Assembly: GCF_003316845.1 (NCBI RefSeq) | Contig: NZ_QMIK01000001.1 | Coordinates: 1,426,001-1,490,000 of the forward strand | Length of the DNA: 64,000 bases | Direction of reading: 5' to 3' | From: Cognataquiflexum aquatile | GTDB lineage: Bacteria; Bacteroidota; Bacteroidia; Cytophagales; Cyclobacteriaceae | Shown here: piece after piece, positions 1 to 9,239 of the stretch | Position numbering within the stretch: position 1 is the stretch's first letter | Layout: the number at the start of each line of letters is the position of its first letter | Notes under the pieces: model-generated | Database searches by the model: none | Seen by the model: the letters and a program-made list of their open reading frames with translations, nothing else | Told to the model about the DNA's origin: nothing | Translations under genes and position numbers: made by a program

Positions 1-2501
1 AAATTTCAAAGGAAAGTAATTTTGCCATTCTTTCCCTAGACAATGCCGCTGTAACCTCAAATTCACTTCAAGTCAACGGCCTACAAGATGGTGCAACTTA
101 TTATTGGAGAGTAAGTGCTACCAATGAATCGGGCAGCAGTAGCTATTCTTCTGTGTGGAGCTTTCAAACCAAACTGGCATTGAACCCTCCAACAGCCCCT
201 GTCTTGACCAGTCCATCCAATAATGCAACGGGGTTGGCTACTACCTTGAAGTTGACCTGGAATGCAGTAACCACAGCAACCGGATACACCCTTGAGGTTT
301 CAAAAAATCCTGATTTCAGCACTTTGGTTATTGATAATAAAACTTTGACAACCAACGAATTTACGGTTTCAGGATTACAGGAAGATACCGCTTATTTTTG
401 GAGAGTGAGGGCATCAAACTCAGCAGGAAACAGCACCTATTCTGCAGTCTGGACTTTTAGGACGATCAAACCCGTAACTATTCCTGAAATCCCCACTCTC
501 CTCAGTCCTTCCAATGGGGCTCAAGAGATTTCTATTGTTCCGAATTTAGAATGGAAATCGGTAACCGGAGCAAAGACCTACAGGGTTCAGTTGTCAAAAG
601 ACAGTAATTTTGGGACTGTACTCCTTGACAATGCATCGGTGACTGTCAATTCTTTAAGGATCAATGACCTTGAGGAAGGGGTGACCTATTATTGGCGTGT
701 GAGTGCAGGCAATGAGGCAGGAAATAGTGCTTTCTCTACTATTTGGAGTTTCAAAACAAGAATTTTGCTTGATCCCCCAATTGCTCCAACACTTGAAAGT
801 CCTTCCGACCAAAATACCGGATTAGCAACTACCTTGAAATTAACCTGGTCACTCATCTCTGAGGCGGATAAATATGGCATAGAGGTCTCCACCAGTCAGG
901 ATTTCAGTTCCATAATTTCCAGCAACTTTGCCCTCACCGATAATGAGTTTACTGTGTCAGGATTGCAGGAGGAAACAAAGTATTTTTGGAGAGTAAGGGC
1001 TTCCAATTCTGCAGGGGTGAGCGGATGGTCTCCAACTTGGTCTTTTACCACAAAAGAGAAAATCAATCCTCCCTCCGCTCCTATTTTACTCGGGCCAAAA
1101 AATGAAAGTGTTGGTTTGACGGGAAATACAGTATTTACTTGGACCAAATCGGAAGGTGCAGAAGTCTATGGCATACAAATTTCCAAAGATGCAAGTTTTA
1201 CCTTGATGCAATTTGAGGTGTCCAATATTGAGGCACAATCATTTGAAACCAGTAGTTTAGATAAAGGAGTAACTTATTATTGGAGGGTATTTGCAGGCAA
1301 CGAAGCAGGGCGCAGTGAATTTTCTGAAACTTGGAAATTTGAAACATTAGGAATTCCTGATATCCCTGTATTGGAAAGTCCTAGTAATGGGAAAAAAGAT
1401 TTGCAAATCAATCCGAAATTGATGTGGAAAATTGCGGCAGGTGCTGATTCATATAGGTTACAGGTTTCAAAATCAAAGGATTTCTCTCAAAACATCGTTG
1501 ATAACAGTAATCTATTGGAGACCTCTTTGACTATCCAAAACCTTGAGGAAGGAATTACCTACTATTGGAGAGTGAGGGCTACCAATATTGCCGGAAACAG
1601 TGGTTATTCGCCTACTTGGGAATTTTCTACTGAAAAACCTATCAAAGCTCCGACTGCACCTATCTTGGTCAGCCCGACTTCAGGCACCATTTTGACTATT
1701 GATAATATAGCACTTGAATGGAAACCTGTAGTAGATGCAGAAAGGTATCAGGTACAAGTTTCCAAATTTTCCAATTTCAGCCAATCAATTGTATTTAACA
1801 GCAATTCAATCACCACCAACACTGTTGCACTTGAAAGTTTGGAACCGAATCAGGTATATTTTTGGAGGGTTATGGCGATCAATATAGTGGGTACCAGCCC
1901 CTATTCGGCAGTTTGGAACTTTATAACTGCACCGCTTCCAAGTTTGGATTCCCCAATATTGAAAAGTCCTGCTACCAGTGCTGTGGTAGATACCACTTCG
2001 ATAGCATTTGTATGGGAAGCCGTGACAGAAGCTGAAAATTACCGATTGGATGTGTCGTCAGACAGTACTTTCAAAACCAATGTGAAGAGTTTCTCTCAAA
2101 TCTTGGATACAAAATTCACTTTAGATAGCCTTGAAAGGGAAAAAATATACTATTGGAAAGTAACTGCCAATGGAAAGCGGCCATCCAGTGAGTCGGCAAT
2201 ATGGAAGTTTGAAATAGGAAAAGACAAGGCATTGCTTGTGGCAAAATTCTCCCCAATCACGATCAAAACCTATCCAAATCCATTTACAGACATAATTAAC
2301 CTGGATTTTTCAAGGCCAATAGCCGGAGAAGTGACCATTACTATCTTCGATAGCAAAGGAATACCTGTTTTCGAAAGTGAAGTTACCGATCCAAAAGAAA
2401 GCATCACCCTTGAAATTCCCCAAGGACTCCCTGACGGCATTTATGTCATAAAGGTACAGGCTTTTGGGGTGATGGAAAGTAAGAGGGTGGTTAAGCACTA
2501 A
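1..2501 (+). CDS. T9SS-secreted protein with tandem fibronectin-like repeats (5' truncated)
   Basis: The reading frame is open from base 3, so the gene begins before the window. The visible 832 codons hold the end of one module and seven complete modules of roughly 95-100 residues. Each has the pattern P-x-L-x-SP...W.......Y.(L/V).(V/I)S....F....TYYWRV.A.N..G.S.(Y/F)S..W.F.T, which is typical of fibronectin type III-like modules in Bacteroidota surface proteins. The last ~80 residues (from the TYPNPF motif, about base 2268) form a type A T9SS sorting domain (Por_Secre_tail): beta-rich, with DGIYVIKV and a basic end (KRVVKH). The protein should therefore cross the outer membrane and be anchored at the surface or released. 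No catalytic domain is visible; it may lie in the missing N-terminal part. Modules 1 and 3 share EFTVSGLQE and RASNSAG, pointing to internal duplication. Confidence 0.9.
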   Translation, partial: ISKESNFAILSLDNAAVTSNSLQVNGLQDGATYYWRVSATNESGSSSYSSVWSFQTKLALNPPTAPVLTSPSNNATGLATTLKLTWNAVTTATGYTLEVSKNPDFSTLVIDNKTLTTNEFTVSGLQEDTAYFWRVRASNSAGNSTYSAVWTFRTIKPVTIPEIPTLLSPSNGAQEISIVPNLEWKSVTGAKTYRVQLSKDSNFGTVLLDNASVTVNSLRINDLEEGVTYYWRVSAGNEAGNSAFSTIWSFKTRILLDPPIAPTLESPSDQNTGLATTLKLTWSLISEADKYGIEVSTSQDFSSIISSNFALTDNEFTVSGLQEETKYFWRVRASNSAGVSGWSPTWSFTTKEKINPPSAPILLGPKNESVGLTGNTVFTWTKSEGAEVYGIQISKDASFTLMQFEVSNIEAQSFETSSLDKGVTYYWRVFAGNEAGRSEFSETWKFETLGIPDIPVLESPSNGKKDLQINPKLMWKIAAGADSYRLQVSKSKDFSQNIVDNSNLLETSLTIQNLEEGITYYWRVRATNIAGNSGYSPTWEFSTEKPIKAPTAPILVSPTSGTILTIDNIALEWKPVVDAERYQVQVSKFSNFSQSIVFNSNSITTNTVALESLEPNQVYFWRVMAINIVGTSPYSAVWNFITAPLPSLDSPILKSPATSAVVDTTSIAFVWEAVTEAENYRLDVSSDSTFKTNVKSFSQILDTKFTLDSLEREKIYYWKVTANGKRPSSESAIWKFEIGKDKALLVAKFSPITIKTYPNPFTDIINLDFSRPIAGEVTITIFDSKGIPVFESEVTDPKESITLEIPQGLPDGIYVIKVQAFGVMESKRVVKH

Positions 2502-2576
2502 GAATGGAAAAGAAATGATTTGGTTTATTTGGGATATTGTTTTCTTAAAAAAAACCCGAATTGAATTGTAAAAAAA

Positions 2577-2603
2577 CGGAGAAAAGACAGGTTCTTTTCT
2601 CCG
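2577..2603 (+). terminator. Hairpin terminator after the repeat protein
   Basis: A perfect 10-bp stem, CGGAGAAAAG / CTTTTCTCCG, with a 7-base loop lies 75 bases after the stop codon at 2501. The 3' side is AT-rich but has no long T run, so rho-independent function is likely rather than certain. Confidence 0.5.
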
Positions 2604-3005
2604 TATAATTCAATAGAAGAAAAAATCTTTACAAAGGAATATTTAAAAAAAGACAAAGCTCCATAAATATGAGCCATAAATTATTCATGGAATAGGAGGT
2701 TTTTAGTTTTACGAATAAATTTTTTTAAAGAACTAACTATTTATCAGGATTGTTGATTTATTTTTATAACCACTTTCTGATAACATCATTTTTATTTAAA
2801 ATTCAAATCAATTTGTAAATAGTTTAAAATATTTAACCAGTTATATGTTGTATAACTTTTCAAGATTATTCATAAACTTAATAATTATTTTATCCCTTCC
2901 GATCAATTATTGAGAAATAATTTCTGAATAGCGGTTTCACTTACATTAAAAAAAATATTCAAACCAATAAAAAAGAGAAAAGCATTTAAATTATTTTCGC
3001 TAAAT
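2604..3005. other. AT-rich intergenic region
   Basis: About 400 bases of very AT-rich DNA lie between the terminator and the next gene. I see no ORF, no RNA gene and no convincing paired promoter boxes. It presumably holds the promoter of the exostosin-like gene. Confidence 0.5.
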
Positions 3006-3086
3006 ATGTGGGTAATAGTTTTTTCAAAAAAAGCAAAAGAACCATGTTTCAACTTTTATAAAAGCCAAAGCCATATTCCTCAAACC

Positions 3087-3908
3087 ATGAAAAACATCAA
3101 GTTAAACCTCACTTACCAATACCTTCAAGAGATCAAGTTAGCCCATGCTGTGATGGAAACTGACTTTGATTTTTTTGTTGAACCCGAATTCGACATTAGA
3201 CTTCAAAGATTGACTGAGCATTTTGGCATTAAGTACCACGTCATCACTCCCAATGACAATGTATTCGAAATACAAGATACCCTGATTGCCCATAAGACCA
3301 TAGTACCTGAAACTAAAATCGGAAATATTTCCAGGCCTTTGATCCTTCCCCATGCGATGTTTGATTATTGTATGAGTCTTTGGCCAAAAGAGCGGAAAAT
3401 CAAATATGCCTTCATCGGAAAATTAACCAAGCAAAGACAAGTTTGGATGCAGTCATTTCTTTCAAGCAAGATTAAAGGATATTTAAGTCTAACCGGGAAA
3501 ATTAAATATGATTATAAAATTTTTACTTTTCTGAATAAAATGTTTAAATTTTCTGAACCTGTATTAATGACCGCTTCGCTCAGGGGAAGGCAGTTTCCGG
3601 GCAAATCTTGGGATGATGAATATTTTCAGTTGCAAGCGAAAAGCCAATTTATCATTTGCCCCTCGGGAGATGTCGGCTGTCCATGGACATATAGGTTTTT
3701 TGAAGCTATGATTTGTGGAGCAATCCCAATAGTAGAAACTGTCTCTCCCTGTTATGCCCCGTACAAATTTTATATGGCAGACGAAAATCCAAAAAATTTC
3801 GTATATGATCAAGAGATTGTCAAATACAATTTTGAACAATGTAAAAAACACTTAACGGTGCCCGTTGATGAGTTGTCACAAGAAATAATCAGATTAATTT
3901 ACGATTAA
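3087..3908 (+). CDS. Exostosin-like (GT47-type) glycosyltransferase
   Basis: Predicted glycosyltransferase of 273 residues from the ATG at 3087. An in-frame ATG at 3006 would add 27 residues (MWVIVFSKKAKEP...) with no recognisable role, so the internal ATG is preferred but not proven. The C-terminal third has the exostosin-type donor-binding signature: SQFIICPSGDVGCPWTYRFF followed at once by EAMICGAIPIV. In that family, the acidic residue after RFFE and the G-x-I-P-I/V segment contact the nucleotide sugar. No signal peptide or membrane helix is evident, so it probably acts in the cytoplasm on a lipid-linked glycan. It stands alone, with its own terminator downstream, next to surface-protein and exopolysaccharide genes. 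The sugar transferred cannot be told from the sequence. Confidence 0.7.
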   Translation: MKNIKLNLTYQYLQEIKLAHAVMETDFDFFVEPEFDIRLQRLTEHFGIKYHVITPNDNVFEIQDTLIAHKTIVPETKIGNISRPLILPHAMFDYCMSLWPKERKIKYAFIGKLTKQRQVWMQSFLSSKIKGYLSLTGKIKYDYKIFTFLNKMFKFSEPVLMTASLRGRQFPGKSWDDEYFQLQAKSQFIICPSGDVGCPWTYRFFEAMICGAIPIVETVSPCYAPYKFYMADENPKNFVYDQEIVKYNFEQCKKHLTVPVDELSQEIIRLIYD

Positions 3909-3930
3909 AGTATCAATCTTAAGAATGAAT

Positions 3931-3958
3931 GAGACTTTTAGCAGAAGTCTCTTTTTTT
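3931..3958 (+). terminator. Rho-independent terminator
   Basis: Stem GAGACTT / AAGTCTC (7 bp) with a 7-base loop is followed by seven T residues. It lies 23 bases after the glycosyltransferase stop codon at 3908. Confidence 0.75.
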
Positions 3959-4189
3959 CATTTATTTACTTTTTACAGAATTTAGATTTTCTCTACCTGA
4001 AATACTATTGATCACAAACAATTGATAAATCTTTCAAAGAGATATTTACTTATTTATGGAGCAAATTTTTGTTTATGTATATCCGTAATTACACCAGTAG
4101 GCAAATAAATTTAAAGCGACAAATAGTGACAATTGCTATCTGTGATCATTCGGTCTCTATAAATTGGGTCAAATTAAACTGTTTTGACG

Positions 4190-5104
4190 ATGAATATTAT
4201 CAACTTCATCAATCGATTTCCTGATGAACCCACCTGTATTGAATTCATTAAAATTCAAAGGATTAAACAGGGGGTTGTCTGTAAAAGATGCTCATGTACC
4301 AAGCACTATTGGCTTGAAAACAAGAAGTCTTTCCAATGTTCTTCCTGTGGTTTCCGAACCAGCATCAAAAGCGGAACCGTGATGGAACACAGCAACCTTC
4401 CAATACGTGTCTGGATGCTTGCCATTATATTCATATCTGCGACAAATAAAGGTTTCAGTGCTGCGGAGCTTCAAAGACAATTGGGTCTGAAGCGATACGA
4501 GCCTGTTTTTAGGATGTACCATAAGATCAGGGTTGTAATGAGAAAACGGGATGATAGCTACAGGTTAGAAGGTATGATTGAATATGACGAAGCCTTTGTT
4601 GGAAAGTCAGTCAGTGATAAAACTAAAGGTAAGCGAAGCAGAGATAGCCAAAAACAGTCTAAAGTAGCTGTTATGGCTGAATCCACCGTTTTGGAGGACC
4701 CTAACTCGGGTTAACTTGAAAAGAGCTGTCGCTATTTCAAGATGAAGAAAGTAAAGAACTTGGAGGCTAAGACCGCCCAGGTTTTAATCAAAGAAATCAT
4801 TGATAAAAATACTGTACTTCAAACAGATAAGAGTACCACCTTCTCAGATCTGGGTGATTGTATAATTGTTCATGTCAGAGAAATCTCCGGCACGAAAGAA
4901 GGCAACTTTAACCTCAAATGGGTTCATATTGCCATAAGTAACTTTAAGAAGCACCTGCAAACATACCATATAATAACTCAGAAGATGATGCAGAACTATT
5001 TAAACGAGTAATGTTACAAGCTCAACAGAAGATATTTCGGTCAAAAGCTTTTTGACAGACTCATCATTGATTCAATTTATCCTTACTGGCATGATTGCGG
5101 ATAA
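4190..5104 (+). pseudogene. IS1595-family (ISXO2-like) transposase, broken by two in-frame stops
   Basis: The reading frame from the ATG at 4190 encodes a transposase with an N-terminal zinc ribbon (CKRC...CSSC), the SGTVMEHS segment typical of IS1595-type proteins, a catalytic-core stretch IEYDEAFVGKS and a C-terminal HIAISNFKKHLQTYH. TAA at 4712-4714 interrupts it after LEDPNSG, and TAA at 5009-5011 replaces the residue expected after QNYLNE. Beyond that stop the same frame continues CYKLNRRYFGQKLFDRLI to a final TAA at 5102-5104. The original product would have been about 304 residues. Codons on both sides of the stops still align with the related copy on the minus strand at 8082-9009, so these are nonsense mutations and not frameshifts. 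I could not find clear terminal inverted repeats. It is presumably inactive. Confidence 0.88.
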
Positions 5105-5157
5105 TCATATTATTGAATAACCGGATCCGTAAGTAAAAAAAAAAGTTATTCTCCATG

Positions 5158-5186
5158 ATGCCTTTAGAAAATTTCTAGGCATTTTT
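5158..5186 (+). terminator. Hairpin terminator with T run
   Basis: ATGCC (5158-5162) pairs with GGCAT (5178-5182), the stem is extended by TAGAAA / TTTCTA, and TTTTT follows. It lies just past the transposase remnant and before the GT4 gene, so it would insulate that gene from upstream transcription. Confidence 0.55.
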
Positions 5187-5317
5187 GCTTTGAAAAAGGG
5201 CCTAAAGCCTAATCGGATAAAAGCAACTTTTATGAACTTCTAGAATTAAATTGCTTATTTAATCTTGATTAAGGAGAAAAGCCTTTACAATAGCATCCAA
5301 ATAATAATTAGAAATAA

Positions 5318-6430
5318 ATGGCAAGATTTTTTTTTACACAGATTGGAAATGTTGAAATGATTGTAAAGGGGGGGAAACCGTTAGGTGGGGCAGTAGTGGC
5401 CACTCAGGTGTGGATGAATGCATTACACGATCTGGGACATGAGGTGGTATTGGCCAACTATGAAAATGACAAAAGGGATGTTTTAGAGGAATATTCATGG
5501 ATAGAGATTTGCCCTGTCTACCACCAACATAAAGGAATTCCTGTTCTGAGATGGCCAGGTTACCGGTTACCAAAGTTTTTTAAAGCATTAAAAAAATGCA
5601 ATTGTGATTATTTGGTGGAATCAATTCCCACTTGGAATTCATTTTTCGTTGGGGTGTTATGCAGGATATTGAAAATTAAGCAAATTATCAGGGTAGCAAA
5701 TGACAACATGCTTGATCATAGGATTAAGTTAACCCATAGTTTTTTTGAAAGATTTTTTATTGATTTGGCTTTCCGACGGGCTACATTCATTCTTGTGCAA
5801 AATCAATTTCAATTTGAAAAATTAACTAACAGATTTCCAAAGCAAAAAATTGTCAAATTCTCAAATCCTTTTATAATTAATACTGGTTTTTTGAAAGTTA
5901 AGCCTAAAATGGAAGGCTATATTGCTTGGGTAGCAAATTTTCGACGTCAAAAAAATTTGGAGTTACTGTATAAAATTGCATTAACCTTACCATTTGAAAA
6001 CTTTAAAGTCGCAGGTTCGCCTAATTCAAGCATTGATAAGGAAACCTCATTTTTTGTTGATAAACTTAAGACACTTTCCAATGTAGAATTCGTAGGCCTA
6101 ATCCCTAGGAATGAAATATTTTTGTTTTTTTCTAAATCCAAATTTTTGTTAAATACCTCAAGGTATGAAGGTTTTAGTAATACATTTTTGGAGGCCATGA
6201 TTACAGGTACCCCTATTCTCACCACAAATCATGTTAATCCTGATGGTATTATTGACCGTTTCGATTTGGGTTTAATCTATGAAAATGAAGGAGATCTCCA
6301 AATAAAGCTGAATGCCCTATCTGAAGCCAACTATATGAAGAAATCAAACAACTGTATCGACTATATTCAAGAAAACCATAATCATTTAACTTTGGGTAAG
6401 TTACTCCTTGAATTTTTGAAAACCAACTAA
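5318..6430 (+). CDS. GT4-type glycosyltransferase, paralogue of the gene at 14689
   Basis: A 370-residue protein with a two-domain GT-B layout. The C-terminal half has the GT4 donor-site signature SRYEGFSNTFLEAMITGTPI, followed by TTNHVNPDGIIDRFDLGLIY. The N-terminus (MARFFFTQIGNVEMIVKGGK) has a glycine-rich loop, PLGGAVVATQ, that would contact the acceptor. It matches the protein at 14689-15804 along its whole length: the same start, the same WVANFR.QKN segment and the same NPDGIID motif. The two are therefore diverged paralogues. It probably adds one sugar to an undecaprenyl-linked exopolysaccharide repeat unit on the cytoplasmic side of the membrane. The gene is alone between two decayed IS1595-type transposases and 9 kb from the main polysaccharide locus, which suggests duplication or displacement by mobile DNA. 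Sugar specificity is unknown. Confidence 0.85.
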   Translation: MARFFFTQIGNVEMIVKGGKPLGGAVVATQVWMNALHDLGHEVVLANYENDKRDVLEEYSWIEICPVYHQHKGIPVLRWPGYRLPKFFKALKKCNCDYLVESIPTWNSFFVGVLCRILKIKQIIRVANDNMLDHRIKLTHSFFERFFIDLAFRRATFILVQNQFQFEKLTNRFPKQKIVKFSNPFIINTGFLKVKPKMEGYIAWVANFRRQKNLELLYKIALTLPFENFKVAGSPNSSIDKETSFFVDKLKTLSNVEFVGLIPRNEIFLFFSKSKFLLNTSRYEGFSNTFLEAMITGTPILTTNHVNPDGIIDRFDLGLIYENEGDLQIKLNALSEANYMKKSNNCIDYIQENHNHLTLGKLLLEFLKTN

Positions 6431-6835
6431 CAGAAGTTTAAATCAGAGTTAAAATAGGATTTCTTTACTTTTTTTTAAAGCAGTTAAAAAACAATAATGT
6501 GGTTAAAAATTGTTGGTTATTTTGATCAAAAAAATCTGTAAAGAAAAAAATAATCTCCCGGGGACGCCTTACGAAATTTGAGCCTATAAGTAATATTATT
6601 TGCTAAAACTTGGTTTACTCCACTTTTATGCTTCATTCTTCTCGGATTATGTTCACAAAATTTTTTGATCTGGCCGGTTTAATTTAAGATTAAAGGTCAG
6701 TTTTCCTTAATTTTTTCCTAATACAAAAAACCTTATTGAAACGGATTTCATTAATATACTTGCTAAGTTAAATATCAGGGCTTCGTAGATAGTTTAAACA
6801 ACAATTTATTTTGACCATTGATTTAAAAACATCTA
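6431..6835. other. Intergenic region between convergent genes
   Basis: This 405-base AT-rich gap separates the GT4 gene from the convergent GT2 gene. I see no strong terminator hairpin, ORF or repeat in it. Confidence 0.5.
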
Positions 6836-7780
6836 TTAGTATATATATTTGAAACAACTTTTCACGTACTTTCTAAAATACAAACTCCTTTTACCATCCT
6901 TAAAAAACCAATGTAAAAATGAAAATGGGAGGTTTAAAAACAAATCGATCAATAGCATTTTGGGATTTAGTTTAGATATCACATCTTCTATATCCTCTTT
7001 ATTTTCAGGAGCTTTGAAATATTTAGCAATATGTATCCTAAAAAATTTCGATCTAAAATAATCAAATTGCTTTTTTGTTTTTTGGTCTTTATAAATAATT
7101 TTTTTTGTATAGGCCGGAGAGGCTATGACTTTTAAGATTGATCGACTAAAAGTGAAATTTCTTTTGGTTAAAGCGGTGGGATCATCTTTTTCATAAAACA
7201 CCGCTTTGTCATCACAGAATGCAGCGCCACCAAAAAAACAGATGGCCCTAAACCACACATCAAGGTCCTCCCCTCTTGTAAGATTTTCATTGAAGCCCGG
7301 TTGACATTTAAAAAAAGATGAATCCATCACTACACAAGAAGTGAGAAAGGGAGAGCGATCTACGTATTTCATAAAATAATCTTCAATCAAGTAGAATTCA
7401 CCCTTTGGTTTGACCAATTCAACTATGTCTGAGGTTTTGGAAGTTCCCCAAATTCCAGCATGAGGGAAACTCTTAATTCCTTTTGATATTAATTCCAAAT
7501 ACTCCTCTTGCCAAAAGTCATCAGCATCCAAAAATGCTATATAAGACGATTTTGCTTTTGAAATTGCATAATTCCTCGCTGCTGAAACTCCCATATTTTC
7601 TTGGGTATATAATTCCACCTGAGAGCTGAACAGCTTTTTAACCAATTCAACCCCATCATCTGTAGAGCCATCATCCACCACAATAATTTCTGAAGGCTTA
7701 AAAATCTGATTGAGGGCAGAATTTATTGCCCTTTCTATAAACTGGGATTTATTGTAAAGAGGAATGATAACAGAAAACAT
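6836..7780 (-). CDS. GT2 family glycosyltransferase
   Basis: A 314-residue GT-A-fold enzyme. The N-terminus has MFSVIIPLYNKSQFIERAIN, the nucleotide-binding VVDDGSTDDG, then the DXD-type metal site FLDADD at about residue 95 and a catalytic-region acidic motif RGEDLDVWFR at about 185. These are the standard GT2 elements. The C-terminal ~90 residues are basic and aromatic (LFLNLPFSFLHWFFKDGKRS), which suggests peripheral membrane contact. It should transfer one sugar to a lipid-linked acceptor. It lies between the two transposase remnants and is convergent with the GT4 gene at 5318. The donor sugar is unknown. Confidence 0.85.
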   Translation of the reverse strand: MFSVIIPLYNKSQFIERAINSALNQIFKPSEIIVVDDGSTDDGVELVKKLFSSQVELYTQENMGVSAARNYAISKAKSSYIAFLDADDFWQEEYLELISKGIKSFPHAGIWGTSKTSDIVELVKPKGEFYLIEDYFMKYVDRSPFLTSCVVMDSSFFKCQPGFNENLTRGEDLDVWFRAICFFGGAAFCDDKAVFYEKDDPTALTKRNFTFSRSILKVIASPAYTKKIIYKDQKTKKQFDYFRSKFFRIHIAKYFKAPENKEDIEDVISKLNPKMLLIDLFLNLPFSFLHWFFKDGKRSLYFRKYVKSCFKYIY

Positions 7781-8081
7781 AAAAGAAATTTTAATTTGAA
7801 TTAAAACACAGAGTATGGGGCTACCAAGTTAGAATTAGTATGCTATTATTTGTTGAATTGGAAGTGTTAATTAAATAAAAAAAATTGGAGTAGGGAAGTC
7901 AGTAATCTGTGCGTAATTAGCCCTGACGGTAATGTTAATTTAAAATTAATAAAACCAAGAATCCAACTTTTTGAAAAAACACCAAAAATAAAGCGTTTCT
8001 TTTTGATAAAAATTTTTTAAATATTTGGGTCTATCACATGTTTAAAGGGCATCAAGTCACTTTTTGAAAAAAATAGTCTGA
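7781..8081. other. Intergenic region, probable promoter of the GT2 gene
   Basis: About 300 bases between the GT2 start codon and the tail of the frameshifted transposase. No ORF or hairpin stands out. IS end sequences could lie here but were not recognised. Confidence 0.4.
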
Positions 8082-9009
8082 CTATTCGGTATTTTGCACG
8101 TAAGGATAAATTGAAGCCATAATCAATCTAATGAATAGCTTTTCACCAAAATATCTTCTGTTGAGCTTATAAATCAAATTCATCAAGGTAATTTTGGAGA
8201 TGCTTTTCACTTACCATATGGTATATTCCAAGTATATTCTTTTTGAGATTGCTTATTGCCACATGTACCCAGTTTAAATCCCCTTTTGTGGTGGATGCAG
8301 ACGATTTCACCATAATTTGGTTTTCGACCATCTTTTCAATGTTCATGTAAGCCGGGTTTTTATCTGTGAACAACACTGATTTTGGATTTATGGAATCTCC
8401 TATAAATCCTTCTATAGATTCAGAAGTTACGTCCCTAAGTATTTTCATCTTGAAAAACTCACAATGACGACTTTTTGAACCTGAATCAGGATCTTCCAAT
8501 GGTTTAGGTTCGGAAGCCATTGCCACAATAGCTTGCTTTTGGCTCTCTTTACCAGACTTTAAATGCTCCTGAATTGCCTTTTTGGTAGATTTTTCAACAT
8601 AAACCTCATCAAACTCTATCTTTTCATTGAGTAGATACAAACCGTCTCTTTTCCCCATTACTGTTCTAATTTTATGCATAAGGTTGAATGCTTTTTCATA
8701 TGTCGTCAAACCTAACTGACGCTGAAATTCAAGACAGGAAAAGCCCTTTATGGTAGCTGACATCAAAAGAAACGCGGTAAACCAAGTGTGTAGAGAAAGA
8801 ATGCTTGATTCCATGACTGTTCCTGCTTTTAGTGATGTCCTTCTCCTGCATTTATTACATTCAAAGAATTTCTTTCCTGAAAACCAGTAATGTTTTGATA
8901 TTATCTGACAGGTCTTACAATTGATACCGGTCCTTTCCCTGTGGAGTTTCAGATAATATTCACAGCTCTCTTCATTTGGAAAATGTGTGATAAACTCGAA
9001 GATGGTCAT
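8082..9009 (-). pseudogene. IS1595-family transposase with a frameshifted C-terminus
   Basis: From the ATG at 9009 (MTIFEFITHFPNEESCEYYL) the frame runs 280 residues to a TAA at 8167. It contains a zinc ribbon (CKTC...CNKC), SGTVMES-like AGTVMESS, the core motif IEFDEVYVEKS, a second catalytic aspartate in LFTDKNPAY and HVAISNLKKNILGIYH. The third catalytic position appears to be Asn, as known for part of the IS1595 family. The frame ends at YLDEFDL, but the next frame continues KLNRRYFGEKLFIRLIMASI to a TAG at 8082-8084, matching the tail of the copy at 4190. One extra T in GATTTATAAG explains this. Upstream starts at 9063 and 9072 are possible but add residues unlike the family. The catalytic core is intact, so activity cannot be excluded without the tail. 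Confidence 0.82.
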
Positions 9010-9184
9010 GGCTTTATATATTTTTTTCCTAGAAACATCATCGAATCCACTCACAAAAACCATAGACACCAATTGACAAACTATATTTGGCTGCGTGTAG
9101 GATTCCTAAGGGGCAGATAAAAAAAATTAAAAATATTTTCCAAAAGTGCTTTCGGCAAGATTTTTGTAATTGAAAAAAAATGAA

Positions 9185-9201
9185 TTCTAAGTTTCTTAGA
9201 A
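9185..9201. promoter_or_regulatory. Small inverted repeat in the leader of the lyase gene
   Basis: TTCTAAG-TTT-CTTAGAA is a 7-bp perfect inverted repeat 39 bases before the ATG of the secreted lyase gene. It could be an operator or an mRNA hairpin in the 5' leader; nothing in the sequence decides between these. Confidence 0.3.
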
Positions 9202-9239
9202 TAAGTTAATCATTTGTAAGCCCTATTATATTGTAAGCC

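Noticed and set aside
4190-9009. Recent composite transposon
   Set aside because: The two transposases differ at many residues in the N-terminal and core parts, so they are not two copies of one element. No matching terminal repeats or target duplications were recognised.
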